The translations under genes and the position numbers were made by a program. Below are positions 17,898-26,530 of a stretch of 64,000 nt of DNA, piece after piece. The DNA is from Nonomuraea jiangxiensis (GTDB lineage Bacteria; Actinomycetota; Actinomycetes; Streptosporangiales; Streptosporangiaceae): assembly GCF_900099965.1 (NCBI RefSeq), contig NZ_FNDJ01000002.1, forward strand, positions 62,001 to 126,000. Reading direction: 5' to 3'. Position 1 is the first letter of the stretch. Every line of letters starts with the position of its first letter. Under the pieces are notes generated by a model that was not told the origin of the DNA, ran no database searches, and worked only from the letters and a program-made list of their open reading frames with translations.

Positions 17898-18569
17898 GTG
17901 AGTGCTGAGGCGGAAGAGGTTGCCCACGACACCGTTGAGGCGGCGGTGCGAGCCCAGCTCGCCAAGGCCTTCGGTGGGGTGCGTGGCATCATCGAGGCGG
18001 CGGTGCCGACGATCGCGTTCACGGTGACGTGGATCTCCACCGAGGACCTGAAGATGTCCCTGATCATCAGCATCGCGCTGTCCGTGGTGCTGCTGCTGGT
18101 CAGGATCGTGCAGCGGTCGACGCCGCAGTTCGTGATCAACAGCCTGATCGGCATCGCGATCGGTGCCTTCTTCGCCAGCCGTACCGGTGACGCGAAGGAC
18201 TACTTCCTGCCCGGCATCCTGTACAACGCCGGATACATGGTGGCGATGCTGGTGTCGATCGTCACCCGGTGGCCGGTCGTCGGCTTCCTGATCGGGTCGG
18301 TCACCGGCGACCCGACCGGCTGGCACAAGGACCCCGGCATCGTGAGGCTGTGCTCGCGGCTGACGTGGCTGCTCATGCTGCCGTGCGCGGTGCGGGTGGC
18401 CGTGCAGGGGCCTGTCTACCTGTTCGGTGGCGGGGATGAGGCTGTGGCGGCGCTCGGCTTCGCCAAGATCGTCATGGGCTGGCCGCTCCAGGTGGCCGCG
18501 CTGGCCGCCATGCTCTGGCTCCTCGGTCGCGGCCGCACTCCGATCAAACCCCCGGTCGCCCCGGCCTGA
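17898..18569 (+). CDS. DUF3159 integral membrane protein
   Basis: The 223-residue protein has five to six membrane spans and a short N-terminal cytoplasmic helix. Typical DUF3159 features are FGGVRGIIEAAVPTIAFTV, 'SLIGIAIGAFFASRTGDAKDYFLPGI' and 'SVTGDPTGWHKDP'. Function is unknown. It closes the dut-linked operon; the TrkA genes that usually follow directly are displaced here by the repeat tract and a 19.3-21.1 kb insert. Confidence 0.9.
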   Translation: MSAEAEEVAHDTVEAAVRAQLAKAFGGVRGIIEAAVPTIAFTVTWISTEDLKMSLIISIALSVVLLLVRIVQRSTPQFVINSLIGIAIGAFFASRTGDAKDYFLPGILYNAGYMVAMLVSIVTRWPVVGFLIGSVTGDPTGWHKDPGIVRLCSRLTWLLMLPCAVRVAVQGPVYLFGGGDEAVAALGFAKIVMGWPLQVAALAAMLWLLGRGRTPIKPPVAPA

Positions 18570-19250
18570 GGTCACGACATCGGGCCTGAGGGCGCGAGGT
18601 CCTCGGGCTTGAAGGGGCGGGGTTCTCAGGCTGAGGGCGTGGGGTTGTCGGGCTGAGGGCGCGGGTTCTCGGGTCGAGGTCCAGGGTGTCCCGGTCTGAG
18701 GGTCGGGCGTCAGGTCTGAGGGCGCGGCGTCCCGTGTGAGGCGATGGCGCCCTGGTCTGGGGTTGCGGCGTCGGGTTCGCTGGTGGCGGTGCCCCTGGGT
18801 GACGGCGCCGGGCTTGAGTATGGGCGCAAGATGCGAGGGCGCGGTGTCCTGTGCGCGGTGATGACGCCTGGTTTGAGGGTGTGGTGTCGGGTTCGCTGGT
18901 TGCGGCGTCTCTGGGTGGGGGCCGACGGGCATTGCTTGAGGGCGTGGCATCGGGGCTGAGGAGGCGGCGCGCTGGGTGGAGGTGGCGGGGCGGGGGCCAG
19001 AGGGCGCACGGTGTCCTGGTCGGGGTTTGGCGTCCCGTGTGGGTGATGGCGCCGGTTTAACGGTGTGGTGTCTGGCCTGAGTGGTCGTGTTTGGCTCAGT
19101 GGTGGTGTCTGGCCTGACTGGTGGTGGATGGGCCTCTGGCGCGGGCTGTGACGCCTGAGTTAGTGGTGGTGCTTGAACTCTGGCTGTGTGGTGTCCGGGT
19201 TCGAGGTGGTGCCTGTATCAAGCGCGGTGGGTGAGGCGCTGGGTTCTGGG
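18570..19250 (+). repeat. Strand-biased degenerate repeat tract, no gene
   Basis: About 680 bp are filled with variants of GGGCTGAGGGCGYGGNGTYYYGGG, then of GGTGTSTGGCCTGAGTGGT. The plus strand is strongly G/T-rich and C/A-poor. Open frames here are proline/histidine/arginine-rich on the minus strand and lack conserved features, so I treat them as non-coding. It sits between DUF3159 and a small secreted protein gene. Confidence 0.65.
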
Positions 19251-19351
19251 CGTGGGGTAAAGAGCTCCGGATCAATCTCTTAAGCTCTTGATCCACTTGC
19301 GGGGGTATGAAGCTGCCGAACGATCATCGCACCTCGCATCGGGGGATCACC

Positions 19352-19630
19352 ATGTACAGACGTGCCGTCACCGCCGCCACCACCACTGCCGCCGCGCTGC
19401 TCCTGGCCGCAGGGCCCGCGGTGGCCGATGACGACTTCGCCGGGCCGCACCGAACCTCGTGCGGTCACCATGAGCCGCGCCTCCTGGACGTCATCGTGCC
19501 CCTGTTCGCGGAGGCGCGGAGGGCCAGCTGCGCGCTGGCCGACACTGACGAGCCGGCCTGGGCGAACCAGTGGGACGAGCCCGAGAGCGGGTGGGCACCG
19601 GCTCCGTGGGTGTCGTTCCCTGACTGGTAG
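19352..19630 (+). CDS. Small secreted hypothetical protein
   Basis: From ATG 19352 (preceded by GGGGGATCACC) the protein has 92 residues: a signal peptide (RR, alanine-rich core, PAVA-D cleavage near residue 25), then a mature acidic/tryptophan-rich domain. The mature part has two cysteines (in TSCGHH and RASCALAD) and ends VSFPDW. I do not recognise a family. An upstream frame extension to 19307 exists but the internal start fits the leader better. Confidence 0.6.
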   Translation: MYRRAVTAATTTAAALLLAAGPAVADDDFAGPHRTSCGHHEPRLLDVIVPLFAEARRASCALADTDEPAWANQWDEPESGWAPAPWVSFPDW

Positions 19631-19726
19631 GTAGTCGGTCGGTGTCCAGGCGGCGGTCACCAGCCCGCCGCCTGCTCGCCTCCGCCGCCTGCTCGCCCTC
19701 CGTCGGATGGCCGGCACACCCGTGGG

Positions 19727-20728
19727 TCAGGGTTGGGGGATCGGTCCGGTGGGGGTCCAGCGGGTCAGCAGTGCTTGGTGGCCGGTCTGGAGGCCCGTTC
19801 CGGGATCGATGCGGAACGGCCCGAACAGGGTCGTCGTGTCGAGAGTCGAGGCCGCCGACCAGAGGGCCTCTCGTTCGGTGCCGCCCGCCAGCGCCAGACA
19901 GTGGGTGGCGATAGTGGCGGCGGCTACCGCCTGCACGGCCGGGTAGTCCGGAGGCCCGCCCGCGAGCGCTGCGTAGCGGGCCAGGAAGTCGGGCTCCGGG
20001 ACGCCGACCTCCGCCGTACGGCCGACGCCGGGGGCCCATTGCGCGACCCCGTAGATCCCCTCAGGGCCGGCGACCGCCGCGCCGAACTCGCGAACGCCCG
20101 CCGCGACTGCGCACATCTCCACCGGCGGGGTACGCCTCTCCCGCACCTGTCTGACCGTCTCGACGTCCTCCTCGAAGGTGCCGGCACAGAACAGGCTCCA
20201 GGGCCCGTCGATCTCCCCGGGCAGCCTCTCACCCCGCGTACAGGACAGTCCGATCGAACGCGCCGCGCTCTCCGCCCCGGCGGTCACCTGCCGCCCGAAG
20301 CTGCCCCTTCCCCGCACGATCCAGAGGTGGCGGGCCCGACCGGAGGCGGCAAGGTGGCGGACGAAGGGGTCGGCGTACCGGCTCGCCGGGGTGGGCACCG
20401 AGACGACGTGGCCGGGATGCGCCCGCTCGACGTCGTCGCCCGAACCGCCGTGGTTCCAGAGCAGCAGGCCGCTCGCGGCGGCGAGGTCGCCCGCGCGCCG
20501 CGCCAGCCGCGTCGAATAGGGCCCCAGCAGCAGGTCACAGCGCCGCGCCAGGCGCCGCAGAACGTGCTCCAGAGTGTCCGGGTCGCTCCGGTCGTCCTCG
20601 ATGACGAGGTCCACGTCGTCCTGGAACGACTGCCAGACCAGCAGGCCACGCCGGGCCTGCTCGCCGAAGCGGGCGAAGGCGCCGGACAGCGACAGCGGAA
20701 CTCCGACGCTGACGGATGCCGAGGCCAT
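19727..20728 (-). CDS. Periplasmic-binding-protein-fold protein without signal peptide
   Basis: The 333-residue protein resembles type I periplasmic binding proteins of branched-chain amino acid (LivJ/Peripla_BP_6) systems. It opens with 'VGVPLSLSGAFARFGEQARRG', and has 'LLGPYSTRLARRAGDLAAASG' and 'LLWNHGGSGDDVERA' like the LivJ 'vG' and 'vs' strands. There is no signal peptide or lipobox, so it is probably cytoplasmic, unlike transport receptors. It lies 4 bp after the F420-type oxidoreductase gene on the same strand, so they are cotranscribed. The ligand is unknown. Confidence 0.75.
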   Translation of the reverse strand: MASASVSVGVPLSLSGAFARFGEQARRGLLVWQSFQDDVDLVIEDDRSDPDTLEHVLRRLARRCDLLLGPYSTRLARRAGDLAAASGLLLWNHGGSGDDVERAHPGHVVSVPTPASRYADPFVRHLAASGRARHLWIVRGRGSFGRQVTAGAESAARSIGLSCTRGERLPGEIDGPWSLFCAGTFEEDVETVRQVRERRTPPVEMCAVAAGVREFGAAVAGPEGIYGVAQWAPGVGRTAEVGVPEPDFLARYAALAGGPPDYPAVQAVAAATIATHCLALAGGTEREALWSAASTLDTTTLFGPFRIDPGTGLQTGHQALLTRWTPTGPIPQP

Positions 20729-20732
20729 CGAG

Positions 20733-21146
20733 CTATCCCGAGTACGCCCAGCCGGACCAGCGGCTGATGGTGATCACGATGGCCGGGCCCCGCGGCGGGC
20801 GCTGCCGGTATTGGGGATATCGGCCGGTGAGGGCGGTCACCGCGTCCTGCCAGGCCGGCCCGTCGGAGTGGACGACCGCGGTGCCGTCCCCGCGAACCCA
20901 CCAGAGCCGGGTCCAGTCCTCCTCGTAATGGTCGACGAGGATGCTCACCTGCGGGTTGTGCCGGATGTTGCGCAGCCGCCGCAGATCGGTGGTCACCTTC
21001 GGCTTGTGGTCGACGGCGGTCACCACGGCCTCGCCCAGGACGGCGAACGTCACGGGCACCAGGTGCGGCGCGCCGTCGGCGCCCACGGTCGCGAGCCGGG
21101 CCACGCGCGCTTCGCCGACCCGCGTCCGGATCTCGGTGCTATCCAT
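20733..21146 (-). CDS. PPOX-class F420-dependent oxidoreductase (TIGR03668-like)
   Basis: The 137-residue split-barrel flavin/deazaflavin protein contains 'VARLATVGADGAPHLVPVTF', 'VDHKPKVTTDLRRLRNI' and the late 'WWVRGDGTA' segment. These mark the small F420H2-dependent PPOX-like family. It probably reduces a small organic substrate with F420H2. It is the first gene of a two-gene unit with the PBP-fold protein. ATG 21146. Confidence 0.88.
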   Translation of the reverse strand: MDSTEIRTRVGEARVARLATVGADGAPHLVPVTFAVLGEAVVTAVDHKPKVTTDLRRLRNIRHNPQVSILVDHYEEDWTRLWWVRGDGTAVVHSDGPAWQDAVTALTGRYPQYRQRPPRGPAIVITISRWSGWAYSG

Positions 21147-21273
21147 TGTTCCCCCTACTCCTTGCTATCAGGCCGTGACAAGGGGGAATCCGGAGGGCGA
21201 AGGGTGGTGCGACGGGCCCGGCGCCGCCCTTCGCACCGCCCTTGGCGCGGACCGGCGCCGTCGGTGCGGGTCC

Positions 21274-21318
21274 GGAAGTGTGGGGCCCGGAAGTGTGGGG
21301 CCCAGGAGTGGAGGGCCG
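21274..21318 (+). repeat. Short tandem repeat between TrkA and F420-type genes
   Basis: GGAAGTGTGGGGCCC occurs twice head to tail (21274-21288, 21289-21303), followed by a degenerate third unit reaching the 3' end of the trkA-like gene. No gene is apparent in the 21147-21318 gap. Confidence 0.6.
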
Positions 21319-21981
21319 TCAGTGTAGGGAGAGGAGGTGGGCCAGCTCCTGCTCGACCTCCTGGTTGGCCACGAACAGCAGCTCGTCGCCCGCCTCCAGC
21401 GGGTCGTCCGCCGTCGGCACCAGCACCCGGCCCTCCCGCAGGATCGCCACCAGAGCCGAGTCCGGCGGCCACGGCACCGAGCCCGCCCGCTGGCCCACCA
21501 CCGGCGCGTCCTCGGCCAGGGTGAGCTCCACCAGGTTGGCCTGCCCCTGGCGGAACGTCATCAGGCGCACCAGGTCGCCGACGCTCACCGCCTCCTCCAC
21601 CAGCGCGCTCAGCAGGCGTGGCGTCGAGACGGCCACGTCCACGCCCCAGGACTCGTTGAACAGCCACTCGTTGTTCGGGTGGTTGATGCGGGCCACCACG
21701 CGCGGCACGCCGTATTCCGTCTTGGCCAGCAACGACACGACCAGGTTGACCTTGTCGTCACCGGAGGAGGCGACCACGACGTGGCAGTTGTTGAGCCCGG
21801 CCTCGTCGAGCGAGGCGATCTCGCAGGCGTCCGCCAGCAGCCACTCGGCGCGCGGCACGCTGTCGATCTTGATCGCCCGCGGATCGATGTCGATGAGCAG
21901 GACCTCGTGGCCGTTCTCCAGGAGCTCGGCCGCGATGGAGCGGCCTACGGCGCCCGCCCCGGCGATGGCGACACGCATCAC
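21319..21981 (-). CDS. TrkA family potassium uptake regulator
   Basis: The 220-residue cytoplasmic RCK protein has an N-terminal Rossmann domain starting 'MRVAIAGAGAVGRSIAAELL' with an acidic LLIDIDP second strand, which suits NAD(H) or ATP binding. A TrkA-C domain lies at its C-terminus. It gates a K+ channel or transporter. Its ATG overlaps the stop of the second trkA-like gene (ATGA), so the two are made together and probably form a hetero-octamer. Confidence 0.92.
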   Translation of the reverse strand: MMRVAIAGAGAVGRSIAAELLENGHEVLLIDIDPRAIKIDSVPRAEWLLADACEIASLDEAGLNNCHVVVASSGDDKVNLVVSLLAKTEYGVPRVVARINHPNNEWLFNESWGVDVAVSTPRLLSALVEEAVSVGDLVRLMTFRQGQANLVELTLAEDAPVVGQRAGSVPWPPDSALVAILREGRVLVPTADDPLEAGDELLFVANQEVEQELAHLLSLH

Positions 21982-22643
21982 TCTTCCTCTTCCGGCGCCG
22001 TGGCGAGCACCTTGTTGATCCGGTCCATGTCGCTTTCGACGGCGATGACGTGCAGCACGTCACCCTCCTGAATCACGGTGTCGTCCGTGATGGTCAGGGC
22101 CTCGCCCATGCGGTTGATGAAGCCGGCGCGCGCCTTGACGCGCCCTTCGAGGTCCACGACGCGGGTGCCGATCCACTTCTGGTGCGCGGTGACCTCGGCC
22201 AGGATGACGGTGCCGGTGGGGTCGCGCCACAGGGGCTCGGCGCCCTCGGGGAGGATGCGGCGCAGGATCTGGTCGGCCGTCCACCGTACGGTCGCCACTG
22301 TCGGGATGCCCAGCCGCTGGTAGACCTCGGCCCGGCGGGGGTCGTAGATGCGGGCCACCACGTTGTCCACGCCGAACGTCTCGCGAGCCACCCGGGCCGA
22401 GATGATGTTGGAGTTGTCACCGCTGGAGACCGCGACGAAGGCGGCAGCCGACTCGACGCCCGCCTCGGTGAGCACGTCGCGATCGAAGCCCACACCCGTC
22501 ACCCGGCGACCCCGGAAACCGGCGCGAAGCCGGCGGAACGCCTGCGGGTCACGGTCGATGATGGCAACGGAATGGCCGCTGTCTTCGAGGATGTGGGCCA
22601 GAGTCGATCCGACCCGGCCACACCCCATGATCACTATATGCAT
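21978..22643 (-). CDS. TrkA family potassium uptake regulator (second paralogue)
   Basis: The 221-residue RCK protein begins 'MHIVIMGCGRVGSTLAHILE' (dinucleotide fold) with SVAIIDRDP as the acidic second strand and a C-terminal TrkA-C domain ('DDTVIQEGDVLHVIAVE'). Position 22643 is chosen as start because the Rossmann motif begins there and a G-rich site precedes it; the frame is open to 22682. It is divergent from the APC permease, which it may regulate. Confidence 0.92.
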   Translation of the reverse strand: MHIVIMGCGRVGSTLAHILEDSGHSVAIIDRDPQAFRRLRAGFRGRRVTGVGFDRDVLTEAGVESAAAFVAVSSGDNSNIISARVARETFGVDNVVARIYDPRRAEVYQRLGIPTVATVRWTADQILRRILPEGAEPLWRDPTGTVILAEVTAHQKWIGTRVVDLEGRVKARAGFINRMGEALTITDDTVIQEGDVLHVIAVESDMDRINKVLATAPEEEE

Positions 22644-22745
22644 TTCCCCCCGCATCGTCGCGGTCGGCCGCTTGCTGGACACCAGTATGGCGTGATGGGG
22701 GAGCGCCGCGTTTAGGGCATCGGCGTGGGGCTAGCATCTCGTTAC

Positions 22746-24794
22746 GTGGCGAAGGTAACGGATCTTGTCAAACGCGTGCTCGTGGGGCGCGCCCTGCGTA
22801 GCGGGCAACTCCACGAGCAATTGCTGCCCAAACGCATCGCCCTGCCCGTCTTCGCCAGCGACGCGCTCTCCTCCGTGGCATACGCGCCTCAGGAGATCCT
22901 GGTCATCCTGTCGCTGGCCGGTGTCTCCTTCTACTCCTACAGTCCGTGGGTCGCCCTGGCCGTCGTGGTGGTGATGCTCACGGTCGTGGCGTCGTACCGG
23001 CAGAACGTGCACGCCTACCCCAGCGGCGGCGGCGACTACGAGGTGGCGACCACCAACCTGGGCAAGAACGCCGGGCTCACCGTGGCCAGCGCCCTCATGG
23101 TCGACTACGTGCTGACCGTCGCGGTGTCCGTCGCCAACGGCGTCGACTACGTCGGGGCGACCATCCCGTTCGTGGGCCAGCACAAACCCGCCATCGCCAT
23201 CGCCATCGTCATCCTGCTCACCGTGGTCAACCTGCGCGGCATCCGTGAGTCCGGGGCCGCCTTCGCCGTGCCCACCTACGCGTTCATGATCGCCGTGCTG
23301 GGGTTGGTCCTCTGGGGCGGGTTCCGGCTGCTGGTGCTGGGCGAGCAGATCCACGCGCCGAGCGCGCACTTCACGATCAAGCCCGAGCAGACCAACCTGG
23401 CCACCTTCGCCGCGGCCTTCCTCATCCTGCGCGCGTTCTCCTCCGGGTGCGCGGCCCTGACCGGTGTCGAGGCCATCAGCAACGGCGTGCCCGCCTTCCG
23501 CAAACCCAAGAGCAAGAACGCCGCTACCACGCTGCTCATGATGGGCCTGGTGGCGATCACCATGTTCGGCGGCATCATCGCGCTCGGCCTGGCGTCGGGG
23601 GTGAAGGTGGCCGAGCCCTCCGTGGTGCCCCACGACCTGCTGAGGCCGGACGGCACGCCGGTCGGCCCCGGCTACTACCAGCAGCCGATCATCTCGCAGG
23701 TGGCCGACGCGGTGTTCGGCGGCGGGTCGCTGCCGTTCGTGGTGATCTCGGCGGTGACCGCGCTGATCCTCTTCCTGGCGGCCAACACGGCCTTCAACGG
23801 CTTCCCCGTGCTCGGCTCGATCCTGGCGCAGGACCGTTACCTGCCGCGTCAGCTGCACACCCGCGGCGACCGGCTGGCCTTCTCCAACGGCATCATCATC
23901 CTGGCGCTCGGCGCGTGCCTGCTGCTGTGGGGGTTCCAGGCCGACGTCAGCCGCCTGCTGAACCTCTACATCGTCGGCGTCTTCGTCTCCTTCACGCTCA
24001 GCCAGACCGGCATGGTCATCCACTGGACCCGCCACCTGAAGACCGAGACCGACCCCAAGGTCCGCCACCAGATGCACCGCTCCCGCGTGATCAACTTCTT
24101 CGGCGGGGTCATGACGGGGCTGGTCCTGGTGGTCGTACTGCTGACGAAGTTCCTGGTGGGGGCGTGGATCGTGTGCATCGCGATGCCGATCCTTTTCCTC
24201 ATGATGAAGGCCATCAGGCGCCACTACGACAACGTGGCGGCCGAGCTGGAGCTCACCGAGGACTACGAGCCGTCCACGCTGCCCGCGCGCAACCACTCGA
24301 TCGTGCTCGTCTCCAAGCTGCACAAGCCGACCATGCGCGCGCTCGCCTACGCCCGCGCCACCCGGCCCTCCACGCTGGAGGCCGTCACCGTGGGCGTCGA
24401 GGGCGAGGAGGCACGCAAGCTGCAGGAGGAGTGGGAGCGGCGGGGCATCCCGGTGCCCCTGAAGATGCTGGACTCGCCGTACCGGGAGATCACGCAGCCG
24501 ATCCTCGACTACGTCAAGACGCTGCGCAGGCGCTCGCCGCGGGACGTCGTGACGGTGTTCATCCCGGAATACGTGGTCGGCCACTGGTGGGAGCACCTGC
24601 TGCACAACCAGAGCGCGCTGCGGCTGAAGGCGCGGCTGCTGTTCAAGCCGGGGGTCATGGTGACGAGCGTGCCGTGGCAGCTCCACTCCTCCGACCGGCT
24701 CAAGGGCAGGCCGGAGCCGTTCGCGCCGGGTGCCGTGCGCCGGCCCTGGCACCAGGTGGTCAAGGACAGCGAGGATCAGATCAAGAGCAGGTGA
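22746..24794 (+). CDS. APC family permease
   Basis: The protein has about 682 residues. The first 460 form a 12-span APC amino acid/K+ permease core, with FASDALSSVAYAPQEILVI as the first-span motif. The last 180 residues are a cytoplasmic domain with 'HSIVLVSKLHKPTMRALAYA', similar to the C-terminus of KUP/APC-type uptake proteins. Linkage to two TrkA proteins supports ion or amino acid uptake under nucleotide control. GTG 22746 is preferred; GTG 22725 is also open. The stop overlaps a GTG that opens the next ORF. Confidence 0.88.
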   Translation: MAKVTDLVKRVLVGRALRSGQLHEQLLPKRIALPVFASDALSSVAYAPQEILVILSLAGVSFYSYSPWVALAVVVVMLTVVASYRQNVHAYPSGGGDYEVATTNLGKNAGLTVASALMVDYVLTVAVSVANGVDYVGATIPFVGQHKPAIAIAIVILLTVVNLRGIRESGAAFAVPTYAFMIAVLGLVLWGGFRLLVLGEQIHAPSAHFTIKPEQTNLATFAAAFLILRAFSSGCAALTGVEAISNGVPAFRKPKSKNAATTLLMMGLVAITMFGGIIALGLASGVKVAEPSVVPHDLLRPDGTPVGPGYYQQPIISQVADAVFGGGSLPFVVISAVTALILFLAANTAFNGFPVLGSILAQDRYLPRQLHTRGDRLAFSNGIIILALGACLLLWGFQADVSRLLNLYIVGVFVSFTLSQTGMVIHWTRHLKTETDPKVRHQMHRSRVINFFGGVMTGLVLVVVLLTKFLVGAWIVCIAMPILFLMMKAIRRHYDNVAAELELTEDYEPSTLPARNHSIVLVSKLHKPTMRALAYARATRPSTLEAVTVGVEGEEARKLQEEWERRGIPVPLKMLDSPYREITQPILDYVKTLRRRSPRDVVTVFIPEYVVGHWWEHLLHNQSALRLKARLLFKPGVMVTSVPWQLHSSDRLKGRPEPFAPGAVRRPWHQVVKDSEDQIKSR

Positions 24795-25735
24795 CCACCT
24801 GGAGTAGCACCGAACTAGCCTCCGAGCGGGAGCGCTTCCATGCCGAGCGCGACCGGCTCCGCGAGCAGGCCGACCAGGCGCGTCAAGCCCAGGCCGAAGC
24901 CGCCACCGCGGCGGCAGCCGCCGTGGCCGCCGCCGAGACCTGCCTCCAGCTCACCCGCGAGGAGTTGCAGCAGGCGCGCGTCCGGGTGGCCGCCGCTCAG
25001 GCCGCCACCGGGCTGGTCCTGCCGGACCCGGCCGACCTGGCCCAGGCCCTCGGCGCCGGGGTCCGCGGCGTGCTCCTGCCCGAGGCCGCCATCGACGCGG
25101 TCACCCGGCATCCCGACGGCGCCGTTGTGCTGTATCACCACGGCACCCAGATCCCGCTCGGCGCCTCACCCACCACGGACGCCCAAGCTCAGGCTCTGGC
25201 CGCCGCGCTGCTCGCCGTCGCCGCCGATCACCCACCCGCCGGGACAGCGGGCGAGCTGGTAGCCGCGCCGACGGGTGGCATCCCAATGACGCCCTGCCGC
25301 ACAGGCGGTGGCCATGATCCACCGTCCCCACGGCCCGCGCGAGGAAGAAGCACTGCGGCGCACTCTCAAGGACATCGACGACGGGCACCTGACCCTGTGG
25401 GTGCGTGGTCGCTTCTACGACGAGCACACTGGCGCGCCCCTGGACCCGCCGCAGATCGGGGTGCTGCCCGACCGGCAGCCTCAGTCTGGCGTGCCCGGCC
25501 CGCGCGGCGCCTGGTGGGCACCGCTGATCGAGCGCGGCCGGCTGGAGCTGTCCCCGCCCGGACGGTTCCCGGCGCTACCTGGCCATGGACGCCGGCCGCG
25601 ACGCGCTGCTCGGGCTCGGCGTCGGCAACCGCAACACTGTCGAGCAGCGCTACGGCCAGGACTACGCCAGGCCCGCCCACCGTATGCGCGAATACCTGCG
25701 GGCACTTCGTCCGCTCCTGCGCGACGGTGAGGTGA
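24791..25735 (+). CDS. Hypothetical ORF with N-terminal coiled coil, probably disrupted 3' half
   Basis: The GTG at 24791 overlaps the permease stop. Residues 1-75 are Ala/Glu/Gln/Arg-rich and strongly coiled-coil. A compact region follows with 'GVLLPEAAIDAVTRHPDG' and 'VVLYHHGTQIPLG'. Protein-like composition stops near 25290; from there the reading frame becomes Arg/Pro/Ala-rich and the better frame is the overlapping one at 25308. I therefore read this as a real 5' part (24791 to about 25290) whose end was lost at a junction. No family is recognised. Confidence 0.4.
   Translation: MTTWSSTELASERERFHAERDRLREQADQARQAQAEAATAAAAAVAAAETCLQLTREELQQARVRVAAAQAATGLVLPDPADLAQALGAGVRGVLLPEAAIDAVTRHPDGAVVLYHHGTQIPLGASPTTDAQAQALAAALLAVAADHPPAGTAGELVAAPTGGIPMTPCRTGGGHDPPSPRPARGRSTAAHSQGHRRRAPDPVGAWSLLRRAHWRAPGPAADRGAARPAASVWRARPARRLVGTADRARPAGAVPARTVPGATWPWTPAATRCSGSASATATLSSSATARTTPGPPTVCANTCGHFVRSCATVR
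25308..25730 (+). CDS. Hypothetical fragment upstream of LLM relic
   Basis: This ORF starts GTG-GCC-ATG. Its first 85 residues look protein-like ('EEEALRRTLKDIDDGHLTLW', 'GRFYDEHTGAPLDPPQIGV'). After about 25570 it overlaps the LLM oxidoreductase fragment in another frame and becomes Arg-rich. The likely explanation is a gene truncated where the LLM piece was joined. Function is unknown. Confidence 0.35.
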   Translation: MAMIHRPHGPREEEALRRTLKDIDDGHLTLWVRGRFYDEHTGAPLDPPQIGVLPDRQPQSGVPGPRGAWWAPLIERGRLELSPPGRFPALPGHGRRPRRAARARRRQPQHCRAALRPGLRQARPPYARIPAGTSSAPARR

Positions 25736-26265
25736 GCTTCCGCGGTGAGACGCTCGTCGCGGATACGGGCGGCTGGTTGGCGCGGGTGCCGGGGAGCGTA
25801 CCGGCGCCGCCCGTTCTGGTGGCCGCGATGGGCCCGGCCATGCTGCGCGTCACGGGTGAGCTCGCGGACGGAACCATCACCTGGCTCGCCGGCGCACGGA
25901 CCATCGGCGACCATGTCGCCCCAATTCTCCACGCCGCCGCAGAGGGGAACCCGGCCCCGCAGGTGATCGCCAGCCTGCCCGTCTGCGTCACCGGCGAGCC
26001 CGACGAGGCCCGCGAGAGAGCCGCAGCCAACCTCGCGTTCTACCTGAATGTCCCCTCATATCGCGCGGTCTTGGACCGTGAGGGCGCCAGCTCACCGGCT
26101 GACGTGGCGATTGTCGGCGATGAGCGGTATGTCGAACGGCAGATCGCCCGCCTCGCGGACGCGGGCGTCACGCACTTCGTCGCCAGCCCGGCCGGGCTCA
26201 CCACTGCCCAGGAACGGCAGCGCACGCTCGAGCTCCTGGGTGCCCTGTCCACGCGAGGGTGCTGA
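25528..26265 (+). pseudogene. LLM-class (F420/FMN) oxidoreductase, 5' truncated
   Basis: The frame opens after a TGA at 25525-25527. From about 25585 it matches the C-terminal two thirds of a luciferase-like (TIGR03564-type F420) oxidoreductase: 'ALLGLGVGNRNTVEQRYG', 'ARPAHRMREYLRALRPLL', 'LADGTITWLAG' and 'VPSYRAVLDREGASSPADVA'. The N-terminal beta strands of the TIM barrel, about 90 residues including cofactor contacts, are missing. The rest is intact to a normal C-terminus, so the truncation looks fairly recent. Confidence 0.75.
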
Positions 26266-26267
26266 GG

Positions 26268-26530
26268 TCAGGGCAGGAGGCCGAGGCGGTGGGCCGTGAC
26301 GACGGCTTCAAAGCGTGAATGGCTGCGCAGCTTGCGCCGTCCAGGGTGAGGGCGAGCAGACGTTCGGCCTGCTGGCGTTGTTCGGGACCGGCCGAGGTGA
26401 GGGCGATGCCTTCGAGCGCGGCGCTCAGATCGGTGGGGCCGATGTCGGTGCGGATCGTTCTGGCGGCCGCGCACAGCCGAGGGCTGAGCCGGTCGGCGAT
26501 GCCCTCCAGGACCAGGTCCAGCCCATGTCG
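26268..26530 (-). pseudogene. TetR-type C-terminal remnant joined to LuxR-type tail
   Basis: On the minus strand 26530-26336 reads as the end of a TetR ligand domain: 'EGIADRLSPRLCAAARTIRT', 'DIGPTDLSAALEGI' and 'QAERLLALTLDG'. At about 26335 the sensible frame shifts by one and reads 'RKLRSHSRFEAVVTAHRLGL' to a stop, which resembles the last helix of a LuxR-type HTH. No DNA-binding domain of either family is present. It is either a chimeric relic or chance. Confidence 0.4.

Noticed and set aside
17859-18950. 363-codon minus-strand frame across DUF3159 and the repeat tract
   Set aside because: It is rich in Pro/His/Arg/Thr because of the strand-biased repeats, and overlaps a real gene in its other half.
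22731-24752. 673-codon minus-strand open frame opposite the APC permease
   Set aside because: Composition (Gly/Arg/His/Asp runs) is that of a shadow frame, and the plus-strand permease has spans and family motifs.
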